From NCBI RefSeq assembly GCF_020215705.1, contig NZ_JAIWNB010000050.1, forward strand, positions 1 to 36,963: a stretch of DNA of 36,963 nt, in the 5' to 3' direction. A program made the position numbers and the translations under genes. Origin of the DNA: Nonomuraea aurantiaca. GTDB taxonomy: Bacteria; Actinomycetota; Actinomycetes; Streptosporangiales; Streptosporangiaceae. Positions 1 to 7,661 of the stretch are shown piece by piece (positions within the stretch are counted from its first letter, which is position 1; every line of letters starts with the position of its first letter). The notes under the pieces are model-generated. The model was given only the letters and a program-made list of their open reading frames with translations. It did no database searches and was not told where the DNA came from.

Positions 1-80
1 TCGTCGATCAGCGCGGCGGAGACGAGGCCATCGGTCATGCGACGGTCGCCGTCGGCGGGGTCGGGGACTACGGTGAGCAT
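1..80 (-). CDS. 5' end of a probable transposase gene, runs off the left edge
   Basis: An ATG at 78-80 (minus strand) opens a frame that stays open to the window edge, and a purine-rich GGAAGG Shine-Dalgarno lies about 7 nt upstream. Only 26 residues are visible. The stretch reading MTDGLVSAALIDD recalls the N-terminus of actinobacterial IS256/mutator-type transposases, and the next several hundred bases are full of transposase debris. That resemblance is from memory and short, so the family call is weak. The open frame with a good ribosome site is the solid part. Confidence 0.35.
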   Translation of the reverse strand, partial: MLTVVPDPADGDRRMTDGLVSAALID

Positions 81-180
81 GGGTGTGCCTTCCCAGCCGA
101 CGTTGGCGCGTCGGCCATGCGTGTGAGACCTCAAACGATCACCGGGAAGGTACACCCCTTCCCGGTCGATCCACAGGTCT

Positions 181-312
181 CTAGCATTGCTCCAACACCG
201 CGAGCTGATGACGCAAGACCAGAATCTCCGCATCTTTCGACCTCTGCGAACGACCCAGCAGCACCACCCAACCCGCGAGATGGACGAAGATCAGATAAAG
301 CCGCAACGCCAT
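181..312 (-). pseudogene. N-terminal fragment of an integrase-type (rve/DDE) transposase
   Basis: Read on the minus strand from an ATG at 310-312, this gives a 43-residue peptide with a hydrophobic start (MALRLYLIF, then a second apolar run) and the motif KDAEILVLRHQLAVL. That is the typical opening of actinobacterial IS3/IS481-like integrase-core transposases, which usually run to more than 300 residues. Here the frame stops right after the motif. The rest of the protein is absent downstream, so this is a stub. It lies head to head with another copy of the same region at 391 on the opposite strand. Confidence 0.6.
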
Positions 313-390
313 AGACAGCGATTCATGCCTGCAAGAACGGGAACGCCAAACCCAGGCCAGCCCTGACAGCCGAGTTTCGGGCACCCACAC

Positions 391-635
391 GTCCAAGGAT
401 GCAGAGATCCTGGTATTGCGGCGTCAGCGGGCTGTGCTCCGCCGCCAGGTCGCCGCTCCCCGACTGTCGTGGGCGGAGCGGGCGGTCATTTCCGCGCTCG
501 CGCGACTCCTGTCCCGACGCCGCCGATGTCATCTGTTCGTCACACCGCGGACGCTGCTGCGTTGGCACGCCGACTTGGTGAAGCGACGCTGGACCTACCC
601 CAAGCACGGGCCGGGACGGCCACCGATCGACCCTG
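391..635 (+). pseudogene. Transposase fragment, integrase-type, N-terminal helix-turn-helix part
   Basis: The plus-strand frame from 391 reads KDAEILVLRRQRAVLRRQ, then a WAERAVISALARLL helix, then FVTPRTLLRWHADLVKRRW and GRPPID. This is the conserved order of the N-terminal DNA-binding part of actinobacterial integrase-core transposases. There is no start codon or hydrophobic leader in front, and the frame leaves recognisable homology near 635 and stops at 667, well before any DDE catalytic domain. It is therefore an internal fragment. It shares the KDAEILVL motif with the minus-strand stub at 181-312, so remnants of two related copies lie in opposite orientation. Confidence 0.65.
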
Positions 636-699
636 TAGGTGCCGAAAACCCCATCCATGGGCTGTGACCTGCCGGTTCTCGACACGGCTGAAGACCACA

Positions 700-957
700 A
701 GGCGGGGTACGCCAGGATGATGCATCCAGCTCTATCAACAACGCCACTCGATCAAGACGAGCACGTTCGCGCAGCCAGGCCAGTTGGATGCCGTCCATGT
801 ACGAGTGCACTTCGACCGCCGCTGTCTTCGGCTGGGGATGCCACTAGGACGCAACCGCATGGCCGACGTAAGGGCGCCCGCGGGCGTTGTCCACGTACGC
901 CTGCAGCCAGCACGTCTTCGCGAAGCGCGCTTGGAAGTACGCGTGGTCCTCCCACGC
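700..957 (-). pseudogene. Broken reading frame of unknown family, in-frame stop
   Basis: One minus-strand frame looks protein-like: it begins after a stop near 958 and reads AWEDHAYFQARFAKTCWLQ, then YVDNARGRPYVGHAVAS, hits a TAG near 838, and continues EVHSYMDGIQLAWLRERARL and ELDASSWRTPPC. The composition is far more natural than that of the other frames here, but the stop codon and the missing ends show it is not an intact gene. I do not recognise the family. It lies between transposase fragments and may be debris of the same insertions. Confidence 0.3.
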
Positions 958-1022
958 TCAGCGTCTCGGCCACCGCCACAGCGGAGGGCACTGATACGTC
1001 GATCTGGCTCTCGCACTGGACG

Positions 1023-1508
1023 ATGCGGTACGGGCACCGTGAACACGCGCAATGGGCATGGCGTAAACGCCTCAAGTTTCTCCGCAGGCTCCACGCCGAG
1101 TGCGCCCGGGTGATCGCATCCCGACCCCCGGCATCCCAGCCCCCTGCGTCGCCACTTCCGGAATCGCCACCCCCTGTCGTCCCCTCTCCCGCCGATCACC
1201 CCGATTCCCTGAGCGCGGAGCATGCCCGCCTGACCAGAGGAGTCCCCCAGCTGGGCCGGGACCCCGACGAGTACATGGCGGAGATGGTCATCTTCGCCGC
1301 GACCGAGCGTGGCGGGCAGGTAACGGGCAACCTGATCCTCCAAGCCGTCAACGAGGGCCTGTTGCGGCCGGGAACTCCGTTCTTCGAGGCCGCTTCCACG
1401 ATGACCTTCGAGAAGACTCGCCAGCTGACGATCTCGATCCTCGACGCGAGTAACCGTTCATTCATGATCAGCCATGAGTTGCGAAAACCATCACCAGGCT
1501 CACGGTGA
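1023..1508 (+). CDS. Hypothetical protein with a Pro/Ser-rich linker, possibly a fragment
   Basis: A plus-strand frame from an ATG at 1023 encodes 161 residues. A basic helical start (MRYGHREHAQWAWRKRLKFL) is followed by a Pro/Ser linker around residues 35-70 and then a mixed-charge C-terminal part with DEYMAEMVIFAATERGGQV and NEGLLRPGTPFFEAAS. The frame stays open far upstream, but that part looks like random translation. No good Shine-Dalgarno precedes the ATG and I recognise no domain. It may be a real small gene or the 3' end of a broken one. Confidence 0.3.
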   Translation: MRYGHREHAQWAWRKRLKFLRRLHAECARVIASRPPASQPPASPLPESPPPVVPSPADHPDSLSAEHARLTRGVPQLGRDPDEYMAEMVIFAATERGGQVTGNLILQAVNEGLLRPGTPFFEAASTMTFEKTRQLTISILDASNRSFMISHELRKPSPGSR

Positions 1509-1959
1509 ACTGCCCCTACCGCACCGCATGGATGAGCACCGTGAGACAGCGCCCTGACGACCTCCTCGCCGACCACTCGGCCGTTGAGGGGGCTGCCGGA
1601 CTCAGGAGGCGGTCTCCCAGCATCGTGGACGAACAGCAGGTGGTGCAGCGCTCGCAGCAGGAGCTTCGCCATCAAGTACCCCGGGTCCCCCGTCAGCGTC
1701 CGGGGCAAAAGCGAGCGCCGCCGACGCGCAGTCGGCCGCCCGCCAGGACGCCATCGCCAGCAGTGAGGCCGCCGGTGGGACGAAGCGTGGCTCCAGCCTG
1801 TGTGGGTCAGGTCTTTCCACGAGCGTCCCGTCACCCGTGAGGTAGTGGCACACCGGCGTGGGGAACGCATCGGCAGCTACCCCTGGGCTTTGGCGGTGGA
1901 ATGTCTGGTCTCACTTGATGCTTGACGCTCCCTAGCCGATCTTTCGCTTCTTGGTAGGC
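1509..1959. other. No convincing gene; degraded intergenic DNA
   Basis: Several overlapping frames are open on both strands, as expected at this GC content, but none has a plausible start with a ribosome site and recognisable content. On the minus strand two frames look faintly protein-like in succession (1853 down to about 1680 with FVPPAASLLAMASW, then LTGDPGYLMAKLLLRALHHL in another frame). This would fit a frameshifted gene, but I cannot identify it. Confidence 0.4.
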
Positions 1960-2045
1960 GAACTTGCCCCCGCCGCCGAACGTCATCGTGCCCATGGTGA
2001 GCGCCGATACCGCAGCCCTGATCGTCCCAGCTCGCGATATTCCAT
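1960..2045 (-). pseudogene. N-terminal stub of an aldo/keto reductase, frameshifted
   Basis: From an ATG at 2043-2045 (minus strand) the frame reads MEYRELGRSGLR. After a one-base loss the next frame continues VSALTMGTMTFGGGGKFA. Joined, this is the classic opening of bacterial aldo/keto reductases (strand 1 and the first loop of the TIM barrel, family usually 310-340 residues). The similarity then stops abruptly near 1960, leaving about 30 residues of the protein. The NADPH-binding and catalytic Asp/Tyr/Lys/His residues are absent, so this cannot be a working enzyme. Confidence 0.7.
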
Positions 2046-2166
2046 CCCGTCATCATTCCCATCGGCGATCGGCACCGCCAGGATGCCCGTCCGTGGGAAA
2101 TGCTCCGTTCCGTGACCTGGAGTCCCCATAATGATCGGCGCACCTCGGATGATCAGGGAGGAACAG

Positions 2167-2847
2167 ATGGAGGGCAAGAGCGGTCCAACGGCCGAAATCA
2201 TGATCGCCGAAGCCCGCAAGGCGTTATGGGTGATGGTCGGATTCCTGGCCGTCATTTGGACGATCCAGGTCTTCAACTGGGCGTCGGCGTACGACCTGAG
2301 CAAGGAGTTCGGCCTTCAGGCGTGGGACCCCGAAACCCTGCCCGGCATCGTCACCTCCCCGTTCCTCCACTGGAGCTGGGAACACATCGAGGCCAACTCG
2401 GGGCCGCTGTTCATCTTCGGGTTCCTGTCCGCCTATCGCGGGGTGAGCAAGTTCATCAGCGTGACGGCGTTCATCATCCTGGTCAGTGGCCTGGGCGCCT
2501 GGTTCACCGCCAGCCCGACGGGCATCGGGGTGGGCGCCAGCGGGGTGGTGTTCGGGTACTTCGGGTACGTGCTGGTACGCGGGGCGTTCGACCGGCACCT
2601 CATCGACATCGTGATCGGGTTGGTGATGGCGCTGTGCTTCGCCTACCAGTTCATGGGGCTGCTGCCGGAGGAGGGGGTCGGCTGGCAGGCCCATGGGTTC
2701 GGCTTCCTGGCCGGCCTGGTGGGCGGATGGGTGTTCCGTGACCGCCGCCTCCGTCGGGAGAAGCTCCAGGAACCCGCGAAGCCCGGGGAGCCGGCCCCCT
2801 CGTCAAGGGCCGCGCTGCTGAAGGAACTGGACGATCTCGGCCTCTAG
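2167..2847 (+). CDS. Rhomboid-family intramembrane serine protease
   Basis: The 226-residue membrane protein belongs to the rhomboid family, whose members cleave transmembrane segments within the lipid bilayer. The family signature is complete: H68, H73 and N77 form the HxxxxHxxxN motif that ends one helix, the nucleophile is S125 in GASG, and the catalytic base is H176 in WQAHGFG. Predicted membrane helices lie near residues 19-38, 78-90, 97-114, 121-138, 146-164 and 174-190. The C-terminus is a charged cytosolic tail. I chose the ATG at 2167 because an AGGGAGGA ribosome site lies 5 nt upstream; the in-frame ATG at 2131 has none. It stands alone among transposon debris, so its substrate cannot be guessed from neighbours. 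Confidence 0.88.
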   Translation: MEGKSGPTAEIMIAEARKALWVMVGFLAVIWTIQVFNWASAYDLSKEFGLQAWDPETLPGIVTSPFLHWSWEHIEANSGPLFIFGFLSAYRGVSKFISVTAFIILVSGLGAWFTASPTGIGVGASGVVFGYFGYVLVRGAFDRHLIDIVIGLVMALCFAYQFMGLLPEEGVGWQAHGFGFLAGLVGGWVFRDRRLRREKLQEPAKPGEPAPSSRAALLKELDDLGL

Positions 2848-2884
2848 CGCCGTGACCACGAACGCTCACCCACAGGAACACCAG

Positions 2885-3295
2885 CCTAGAGGATCATGGC
2901 GGACTGGCCGGCCGCCGCGGGAACCGCGTTCTTGCGGTTGGCCGCCTGGTCGGTCTTCTCTGGGATGACCGCCTTGACCTGCGTCCGCGCAGATAGGCAC
3001 GGTTGCCGAGGGAGGAATACGCCTTGTCCGCGGCGACCGCGCCCGGCCTGGTGCGCGGACGCCCCACAGGCAGGCGTTATTGAAGCGCTGCGGCCAGCTC
3101 GCCGTCCAGCGCCATCCCGGCAGCGTGGTGGTTGGCGCGGGCCGTGATGGAGTCCACGCTGACCAGATCGCGATCCGCCTGGCCAGGGGCCGCGGCCTCA
3201 GCGATCATCGCTGCACCAATTGCTCGAACACCCGCTCACCGCCCACGAGCGGAAACGGTCGTAGACGGTGGACCGGGCCCGTTTCCCGCTGCTGC
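2885..3295 (-). pseudogene. Decayed IS5-family transposase
   Basis: Pieces of one protein appear in order on the minus strand in different frames: STVYDRFRSWAVSG then VFEQLVQR near 3290-3210, DLVSVDSITARANHHAAGM near 3150-3090, VAADKAYSSLGNRAYLR near 3045-2990, and VIPEKTDQAANRK near 2970-2930. This is the order of conserved blocks in actinobacterial IS5 (IS427-like) transposases, including the DST/DSI and ADKAY aspartates of the DDE triad. At least two frameshifts and a stop break it, and no terminal repeats were recognised. It abuts the stop codon of the oxidoreductase at 3317, so the insertion landed just behind that gene. Confidence 0.75.
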
Positions 3296-3316
3296 TCAAC
3301 GAAGCCACGATTTCCT

Positions 3317-4243
3317 TCAGGGGACGAAAACGATGCGGTCGGCGGTCTCGGCGCTCCACGCCCGCGTGACCTGGGCGAGGGGTACGGCGCGGGCCCGTAC
3401 GTCGATCGCGCTCGCGGCCACCGCTGAGGCCAGCTCCGGCAGCTCGGCGAGGAAATCGCGGGCGGGGACGGAGCCGATGCCGCTGCCGACGATCTGCAGG
3501 CGGGCGGAGCGCAGTGCCGCGGAGGGGATCGGCGCGGTCTGGCCGACGATGGATCCGATCTGGATCCAGGTCAGCGGGGCGGTACGGTCGGCGCGGGCGG
3601 TGAGCATCGGGATCATGGCGTCGGCGGCGCAGTCGCCCCACAAGTAGTCGATGACCACGTCGACGTCGGCCGCGCGGCCGATCTGGTCGAAGGTGATCGT
3701 CTCGTCGGCGCCAAGCGCGGCCAGCGCCTTCAGGCGGGTGGTGTCGCGGCCGGCGGCGATGACCTGGGCGGCGCCGAACAGCTTGGCGATCTGGACGGCC
3801 ATTCGTCCGGCGTTGCCGGTGGCGCCGAGGACGAGGACGCGCTGACCGGCGTGGAAGTCGACGCGTCGGCGCAGCGCGACCCAGGACGACATGGCCGGGT
3901 TCATCGCGGCGGCGATCTGCACGGGGTCGATGCCGTCGGGCAGGATGACGCTGCGTCGAGGGTCGATGAGGGTGTGGTCGGCGAACGTCCCCAGAGCCGT
4001 GTCGTCCATGACCACGTACCGGAGGTTGCCCTCTCTGTCGCGTACGACGCCGTCGACGCCGGGGACCAGCGGGTACATGCCGTTGCTGGAGTAGTGCGAG
4101 CCGTTCGCCCTGGACCTGGTCAGATGGTGCAGGCCGGCCGCGAGGACCTCAACGACCAGCTCGTCGCCGTCATGTTCCGTGGGGTCGGGGTGCTCACGAT
4201 AGACCGGCGGGGCATCCGCCGCCGAGATGACTGCAGCGTGCAT
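3317..4243 (-). CDS. MDR-family zinc-independent quinone/alcohol oxidoreductase
   Basis: The 308-residue protein belongs to the medium-chain dehydrogenase/reductase superfamily. The N-terminal GroES-like domain (about 1-120) contains YPLVPGVDGVV, and the NAD(P)-binding Rossmann domain (about 130-280) carries VLGATGNAGRMAVQIAKLFGA with its glycine-rich turn. The catalytic zinc cysteines of true alcohol dehydrogenases are missing, as in quinone-oxidoreductase and enoyl-reductase branches, so NAD(P)H-dependent reduction of a quinone or enone is the likely reaction. An AGGAGGT ribosome site lies directly ahead of the ATG at 4241-4243. It is divergent from the marR-type gene at 4447, with shared palindromes between them, so it is very probably controlled by that repressor, perhaps as a detoxification enzyme. 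Confidence 0.85.
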   Translation of the reverse strand: MHAAVISAADAPPVYREHPDPTEHDGDELVVEVLAAGLHHLTRSRANGSHYSSNGMYPLVPGVDGVVRDREGNLRYVVMDDTALGTFADHTLIDPRRSVILPDGIDPVQIAAAMNPAMSSWVALRRRVDFHAGQRVLVLGATGNAGRMAVQIAKLFGAAQVIAAGRDTTRLKALAALGADETITFDQIGRAADVDVVIDYLWGDCAADAMIPMLTARADRTAPLTWIQIGSIVGQTAPIPSAALRSARLQIVGSGIGSVPARDFLAELPELASAVAASAIDVRARAVPLAQVTRAWSAETADRIVFVP

Positions 4244-4267
4244 GGTGACCTCCTAGAGATAGTTTGT

Positions 4268-4307
4268 ATTTCCAACCATTTTTATAATGGTTGGAAATGC
4301 CAACCAT
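4268..4307. promoter_or_regulatory. Overlapping palindromes, probable MarR-family operator
   Basis: A perfect 13-bp inverted repeat (arms 4268-4280 and 4286-4298, core TTTCCAACCATT, 5-nt spacer) sits 25-55 nt upstream of the oxidoreductase start. Its right arm doubles as the left arm of a second palindrome, ATGGTTGG-N5-CCAACCAT (4287-4307). The placement in the oxidoreductase promoter, next to a divergent MarR gene, fits a repressor operator. The AT-rich spacer probably includes promoter elements for the minus-strand gene. Confidence 0.8.
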
Positions 4308-4405
4308 GTCAATCAAAGGCTTGTTCGATGCCGTATCCGTCGATCACCTGACGCGGGTGCGAGTCGCGAGACCCCCGGCGGCGGGGCCGGCCTCCCCAGC
4401 CCGAC

Positions 4406-4440
4406 ATGGTGGGTATTGCCAACCATGCCGGGGCTAGCAT
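4406..4440 (+). promoter_or_regulatory. marR promoter with third operator copy; transcript probably leaderless
   Basis: The half-sites ATGGTGGG (4406-4413) and CCAACCAT (4419-4426) repeat the ATGGTTGG-N5-CCAACCAT design found near 4287-4307 with one mismatch and the same 5-nt spacing. Directly behind it, TAGCAT at 4435-4440 is a fair -10 box. A start of transcription 6-7 nt later falls on the ATG at 4447, so the mRNA would have no leader, which agrees with the lack of a Shine-Dalgarno. The operator would overlap the -35 region and allow autorepression. Confidence 0.65.
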
Positions 4441-4446
4441 GACGGC

Positions 4447-4860
4447 ATGACCGCCGCCGACGATGTCGTGGACGCCCTCGTCCGGACCACCTTCGAGGTG
4501 GCCCGTGTGCTGACCCGTATCGGTGGCGAGCACGACCTGTCGCTCACCCAACTACGGGTGCTCGGCATCCTCCGCGACCGCCGCGCCCGTGTCACCGATC
4601 TGGCCGCCTACCTCGGCCTGGACAAATCCACGATGTCCACCCTCATCGTCCGCGCCCAGCGCCGGGGGCTGCTGACGCGCGGCAAGAATCCCGATGACGG
4701 CCGGGTCGTCGAGGTGTACATGACCCCGGCCGGTCTCGAACTGGCCAAGCGAATGGAGGACGAAGTCCGACGCGCCCTGGCGCCCAGGACCGGCCCTCTG
4801 GATCAGGAACAGCTCGACCAGCTCGCCAAGCTGCTCGAACTCGTCTTGGCCCGCCCATAG
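4447..4860 (+). CDS. MarR-family transcriptional repressor
   Basis: The 137-residue protein is a typical winged-helix MarR regulator. Helix 1 (VVDALVRTTFEVARVLTRI) begins the dimer interface. The winged helix follows at about residues 36-95: LTQLRVLGILRDR, then the recognition helix region LAAYLGLDKSTMSTLIVRAQRRGL, then the wing with NPDDGRVVEVYMTPAG, where the conserved D-x-R of the wing is present. C-terminal helices close the dimer. The length is normal and nothing is missing. It is divergent from the oxidoreductase, and the repeated CCAACCAT operators in the spacer suggest it represses that gene and itself until a small phenolic or quinone-like ligand binds; the ligand is not known. An earlier ATG at 4439 hits a stop after three codons, so 4447 is the start. 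Confidence 0.9.
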   Translation: MTAADDVVDALVRTTFEVARVLTRIGGEHDLSLTQLRVLGILRDRRARVTDLAAYLGLDKSTMSTLIVRAQRRGLLTRGKNPDDGRVVEVYMTPAGLELAKRMEDEVRRALAPRTGPLDQEQLDQLAKLLELVLARP

Positions 4861-4966
4861 CGAACGCACCCAGCGTGTGACCCCGCTTCAGGTCACCAGG
4901 CCCCCTTGTGCCTGCCGATTGATGGGCGAAGTAGGGCTGCGTGTGAACGAGGCGTGCAGGCCCTCC

Positions 4967-5638
4967 CTACTTGTCGTGCTGCCGGCGCACCATCTCGTTG
5001 ATCCAGATGGGCGCGAACGGAGACGTGCAGCCTGGGAAGGTGGGGTAGTCCTTGAGCACCTCCAGGCGCTCCCCGATGTCGATGGCACGAGCGCGGTGCT
5101 CGGCGTGCTCGATCCCGATCTGAGCCAGGCAGTCGTTCATCGCCCACTGCAGGCGATCCGGGGCGTCTTTCATCTCCGCCTCGATGACATCGAGCAGCCC
5201 CGCGAGGTCGAGTCCCTCGGGTTGCTTCGTCACGCGTTCGGCGGTCAGCGCCCAGCCGGCGCTCGCGGCCACCGGGTCCGGATCGGCGAACCAGGCCAGG
5301 CGCAGCTCTTCGGCGTGCGGGTTCTTCTTCACCACGTAGTTCACGAGCCAGTCGTGCACCTTGGGCGTGCGCGCCTTGCGCAGCATGCCGTCCAGTTCGT
5401 CACGCTCGAACGCTTTCGGGCGGCAGATCAGGATCGCCAGCAGTTTCGCCGCGGTGTCATCCGTCTCCCAGAGACGGCACGCGAGTTCCTGCTGCGTCTT
5501 CAGCCGCTTGGCGAGCGCGCGCAGCTTGCCGAGGTTCACACCGTGATCGTCACCGTGCCTCTCGTTCACCTCGCGCGCCTTCGGGTCCTCCAACCCGGCC
5601 AGCTCGGCCATCACCTCGCCCAGCGCCGTCTCGGCCAC
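4967..5638 (-). CDS. DNA alkylation repair protein, AlkD-like HEAT-repeat glycosylase
   Basis: The 223-residue helical protein matches the AlkD-like family, which removes N3- and N7-alkylated bases from DNA using stacked HEAT-like repeats and no base flipping. Recognisable blocks are NLGKLRALAKRLKTQQELA near residue 30, LLAILICRPKAFERDELD near 70, then VHDWLVNYVVKKNPH with the conserved tryptophan and aspartate of the active cleft, and near the end APIWINEMVRRQ. The frame is open further upstream, but I start at the GTG at 5636-5638 because AGGAGG lies 5-6 nt ahead and the family homology begins there. It stands alone between the MarR gene and the M1 peptidase, transcribed toward MarR. Confidence 0.85.
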   Translation of the reverse strand: MAETALGEVMAELAGLEDPKAREVNERHGDDHGVNLGKLRALAKRLKTQQELACRLWETDDTAAKLLAILICRPKAFERDELDGMLRKARTPKVHDWLVNYVVKKNPHAEELRLAWFADPDPVAASAGWALTAERVTKQPEGLDLAGLLDVIEAEMKDAPDRLQWAMNDCLAQIGIEHAEHRARAIDIGERLEVLKDYPTFPGCTSPFAPIWINEMVRRQHDK

Positions 5639-5858
5639 CTCAGCCTCCTGTCCGTCACGTGCGAGATTCAGCCTAGACGGGAGCCGACTTTGTGTGCTCC
5701 AGCTAGGACGGTCCCGCCGTCGCCGGGCGCCAGGCACACCGTTCCGCTTCACTTTGTTGTCCTGGCATCGTCGGCTGGTCGCCCGACGCATCATCGCCCG
5801 CGTCAGGGCCGCGGAGCAGCCTGATCGCCCCGCGAACCCTCAGCTCAGCAGAACGTCG

Positions 5859-7262
5859 TCACCACGTCACGGGCTTGGTCGGGGTGAACAGCCAGACGTT
5901 GAAGAACTCGGTCAGGTCCCGGCCGGAGATCTTCTCCGCGAGCGTGATGAACTCGTCGGTGTCGGCCAGGCCGTAGCGATGGTCGGCCGCCCATGTCCGC
6001 AGCAGCCGGAAGAAGGGCTCGTCGCCGATCTTCACGCGCAGCGCCTGGAGCGTCATGCCGCCGCGGTTGTAGACGGCGGTGCCGAACATGGTGTCGCGCT
6101 GCGGATCGGCCACCTTCGACTGCCAGAACGACTCCGGCCTGCCGGCGTACTGCTGGTCGAACCACGCCTGGACGGTCTGGCCGCCGGTGTGCTCGGTCCA
6201 GTACCGCTGGGCGAAGGTGGCGAAGCCCTCGTTGAGCCAGATGTGCTGCCAGGTCCGTACCGAAACGCTGTCGCCGAACCACTGATGGGACAGCTCGTGC
6301 GCGACCGTGGTCTCGCTGCGGACGGCGGAGTACAGCGGCTTGGTCTGATTCTCCAGCGAGAAGCCGACGATGGGGGCGTTGTCGACAATCGCGCCCGTCT
6401 CCTCGAACGGGTAGCGCCCGAACAGTTCGCTCCAGTAGTCGGTGATGTCGGCGGTCTGCTGGAAGACGACGTCGGTGCCCGGCACGGTCGGATCGGTGGC
6501 GACCCATTCGCGCAGGCCGTCCGGCGTCCTGCCCTTCCGTACGTCGAACCGGCCGATCGTGGCCGTGACCAGGTACGACGCCATCGGACGCAGCTCGTTC
6601 CACAGGAAGGTCGTCGTGTCACCGTGAGTTGCCTGCGCCGTCAGCACGCCGTTGGCCGCGGCTATGAGCCCCTTGGGAACGGTCACCGAGATGGAGTAGG
6701 TCGCCTTGTCGCTCGGGTGGTCGTTGGAGGGGAACCAGGTGCTGGCCGCGTTCGGCTCGCAGGCGACGAGCACGCCGTCCTCCGTGGCGATCCACCCGTA
6801 CGGCGAACCGAACACGATCGGGCCGCCGAGCGGCTGCGGGATGCCGTCGTAGGTGACGCCCACGTCGAACACGCTCTGACGCCGCAGGCCCGACTTGGGA
6901 GTAACGATCAGCTCCTGGCCGTCGCGTACGTAGGCGGCCTGGCGGCCGTTGACCGTGACCGATCTCACGGTGAGTTGCTGGAAGTCCAGATCGAAGCGGG
7001 ACAGGTCCTGGGTGGCGCGAGCCAGCATGTGCACCGTCCCCCTGAGCACCTTGGTGGCAGGGTCGTAGGCAAGGTTGAGGGAGTAGTGCTGGGCGTCGTA
7101 CCCGCCGTTTCCCTCCAGGGGGAAGTAGGGGTCACCGAGACCGGGCGCACCCGGCCGGAAGTCGGGCGGCGCGGCCGCGGCAGAGGGCGGGGCGACTGCG
7201 AAGGTCATGGCCGCCGCCATGCTGAGAGCGGCGGTCCAGCGAGCGATCTGGGCAAGCACCAT
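5859..7262 (-). CDS. Secreted M1-family zinc aminopeptidase
   Basis: The 467-residue exported metallopeptidase has an N-terminal signal peptide (hydrophobic residues 8-28, Ala-rich cleavage region near 30), a beta-saddle domain (about 50-240) and the thermolysin-like catalytic domain. Zinc ligands are H322 and H326 in HELSHQWFGD with E345 in WLNEGFATF; E323 is the general base. The substrate-binding G-x-M-E-N motif appears as FSLENQT near residue 304, which is common in actinobacterial members. It ends soon after the catalytic domain and so lacks the long C-terminal helical domain of large aminopeptidase N. The ATG at 7262 is preceded by GGAGG at 7 nt; longer starts lack such a site. It probably trims peptides outside the cell for nutrition. 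Confidence 0.9.
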   Translation of the reverse strand: MVLAQIARWTAALSMAAAMTFAVAPPSAAAAPPDFRPGAPGLGDPYFPLEGNGGYDAQHYSLNLAYDPATKVLRGTVHMLARATQDLSRFDLDFQQLTVRSVTVNGRQAAYVRDGQELIVTPKSGLRRQSVFDVGVTYDGIPQPLGGPIVFGSPYGWIATEDGVLVACEPNAASTWFPSNDHPSDKATYSISVTVPKGLIAAANGVLTAQATHGDTTTFLWNELRPMASYLVTATIGRFDVRKGRTPDGLREWVATDPTVPGTDVVFQQTADITDYWSELFGRYPFEETGAIVDNAPIVGFSLENQTKPLYSAVRSETTVAHELSHQWFGDSVSVRTWQHIWLNEGFATFAQRYWTEHTGGQTVQAWFDQQYAGRPESFWQSKVADPQRDTMFGTAVYNRGGMTLQALRVKIGDEPFFRLLRTWAADHRYGLADTDEFITLAEKISGRDLTEFFNVWLFTPTKPVTW

Positions 7263-7339
7263 CGCAAGCCTCCGTGGGGGATAGGTCATTAGCCGAGAGT
7301 GAAGGAAAAACCTGGACTTGTCCGGACCCAAAATTCGGC

Positions 7340-7573
7340 CCCTGCGCCTGCCAGCGCCCCGCCCACCCCACGGCAGTCCGCACAGCTCCCTTCCGGCGTA
7401 TTGCGGTCAAAGTGAGCGGTCGTCAGATGCCCGTCCCCACTCTCCGCCGCCGGGTCCGCGCCAATCCCGGGAAGGCGCGAGTACAACAGCCCCAGCTGCC
7501 CGTCGATGCCGGTGATCGTCGCGACCGTGGAGCCGTCAGCCTTCGTCCTCCCTCTCGCAACGCAGCAGGACAC
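7340..7573 (-). pseudogene. Fragment of a UvrA-like ATP-binding protein
   Basis: The minus-strand frame reads GSTVATITGIDGQLGLLYSRL and then HLTTAHFDRNTPEGSCADCRGVG. This is the order found in UvrA-type ABC proteins (excinuclease subunit A and its self-resistance paralogues): the loop STV-x-T-x-TGI leads into the zinc-finger region beginning NTPEG-C-x-x-C-x-G-x-G. Only one CxxC half of a zinc finger is present and there are no Walker motifs, so about 60 of the usual 750-950 residues remain. The fragment lies between the M1 peptidase and the GH43 gene. A former UvrA-like gene was deleted or moved here. Confidence 0.6.
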
Positions 7574-7661
7574 GGGCGGACAGGCCCGCCCATGCCGAAT
7601 GAACCGATCACGCCACTACGGGGCGGCCGCTTGTCACCAAATGGCGCTGAGCGGGGACAGG

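Noticed and set aside
639..1022. N-terminal part of the long frame 639-1508
   Set aside because: Its composition is unlike protein, and the minus strand over the same stretch has a more natural, though broken, frame.
5694..7292. A 532-codon plus-strand open frame
   Set aside because: It is antisense to the M1 aminopeptidase, whose catalytic motifs are complete on the other strand.
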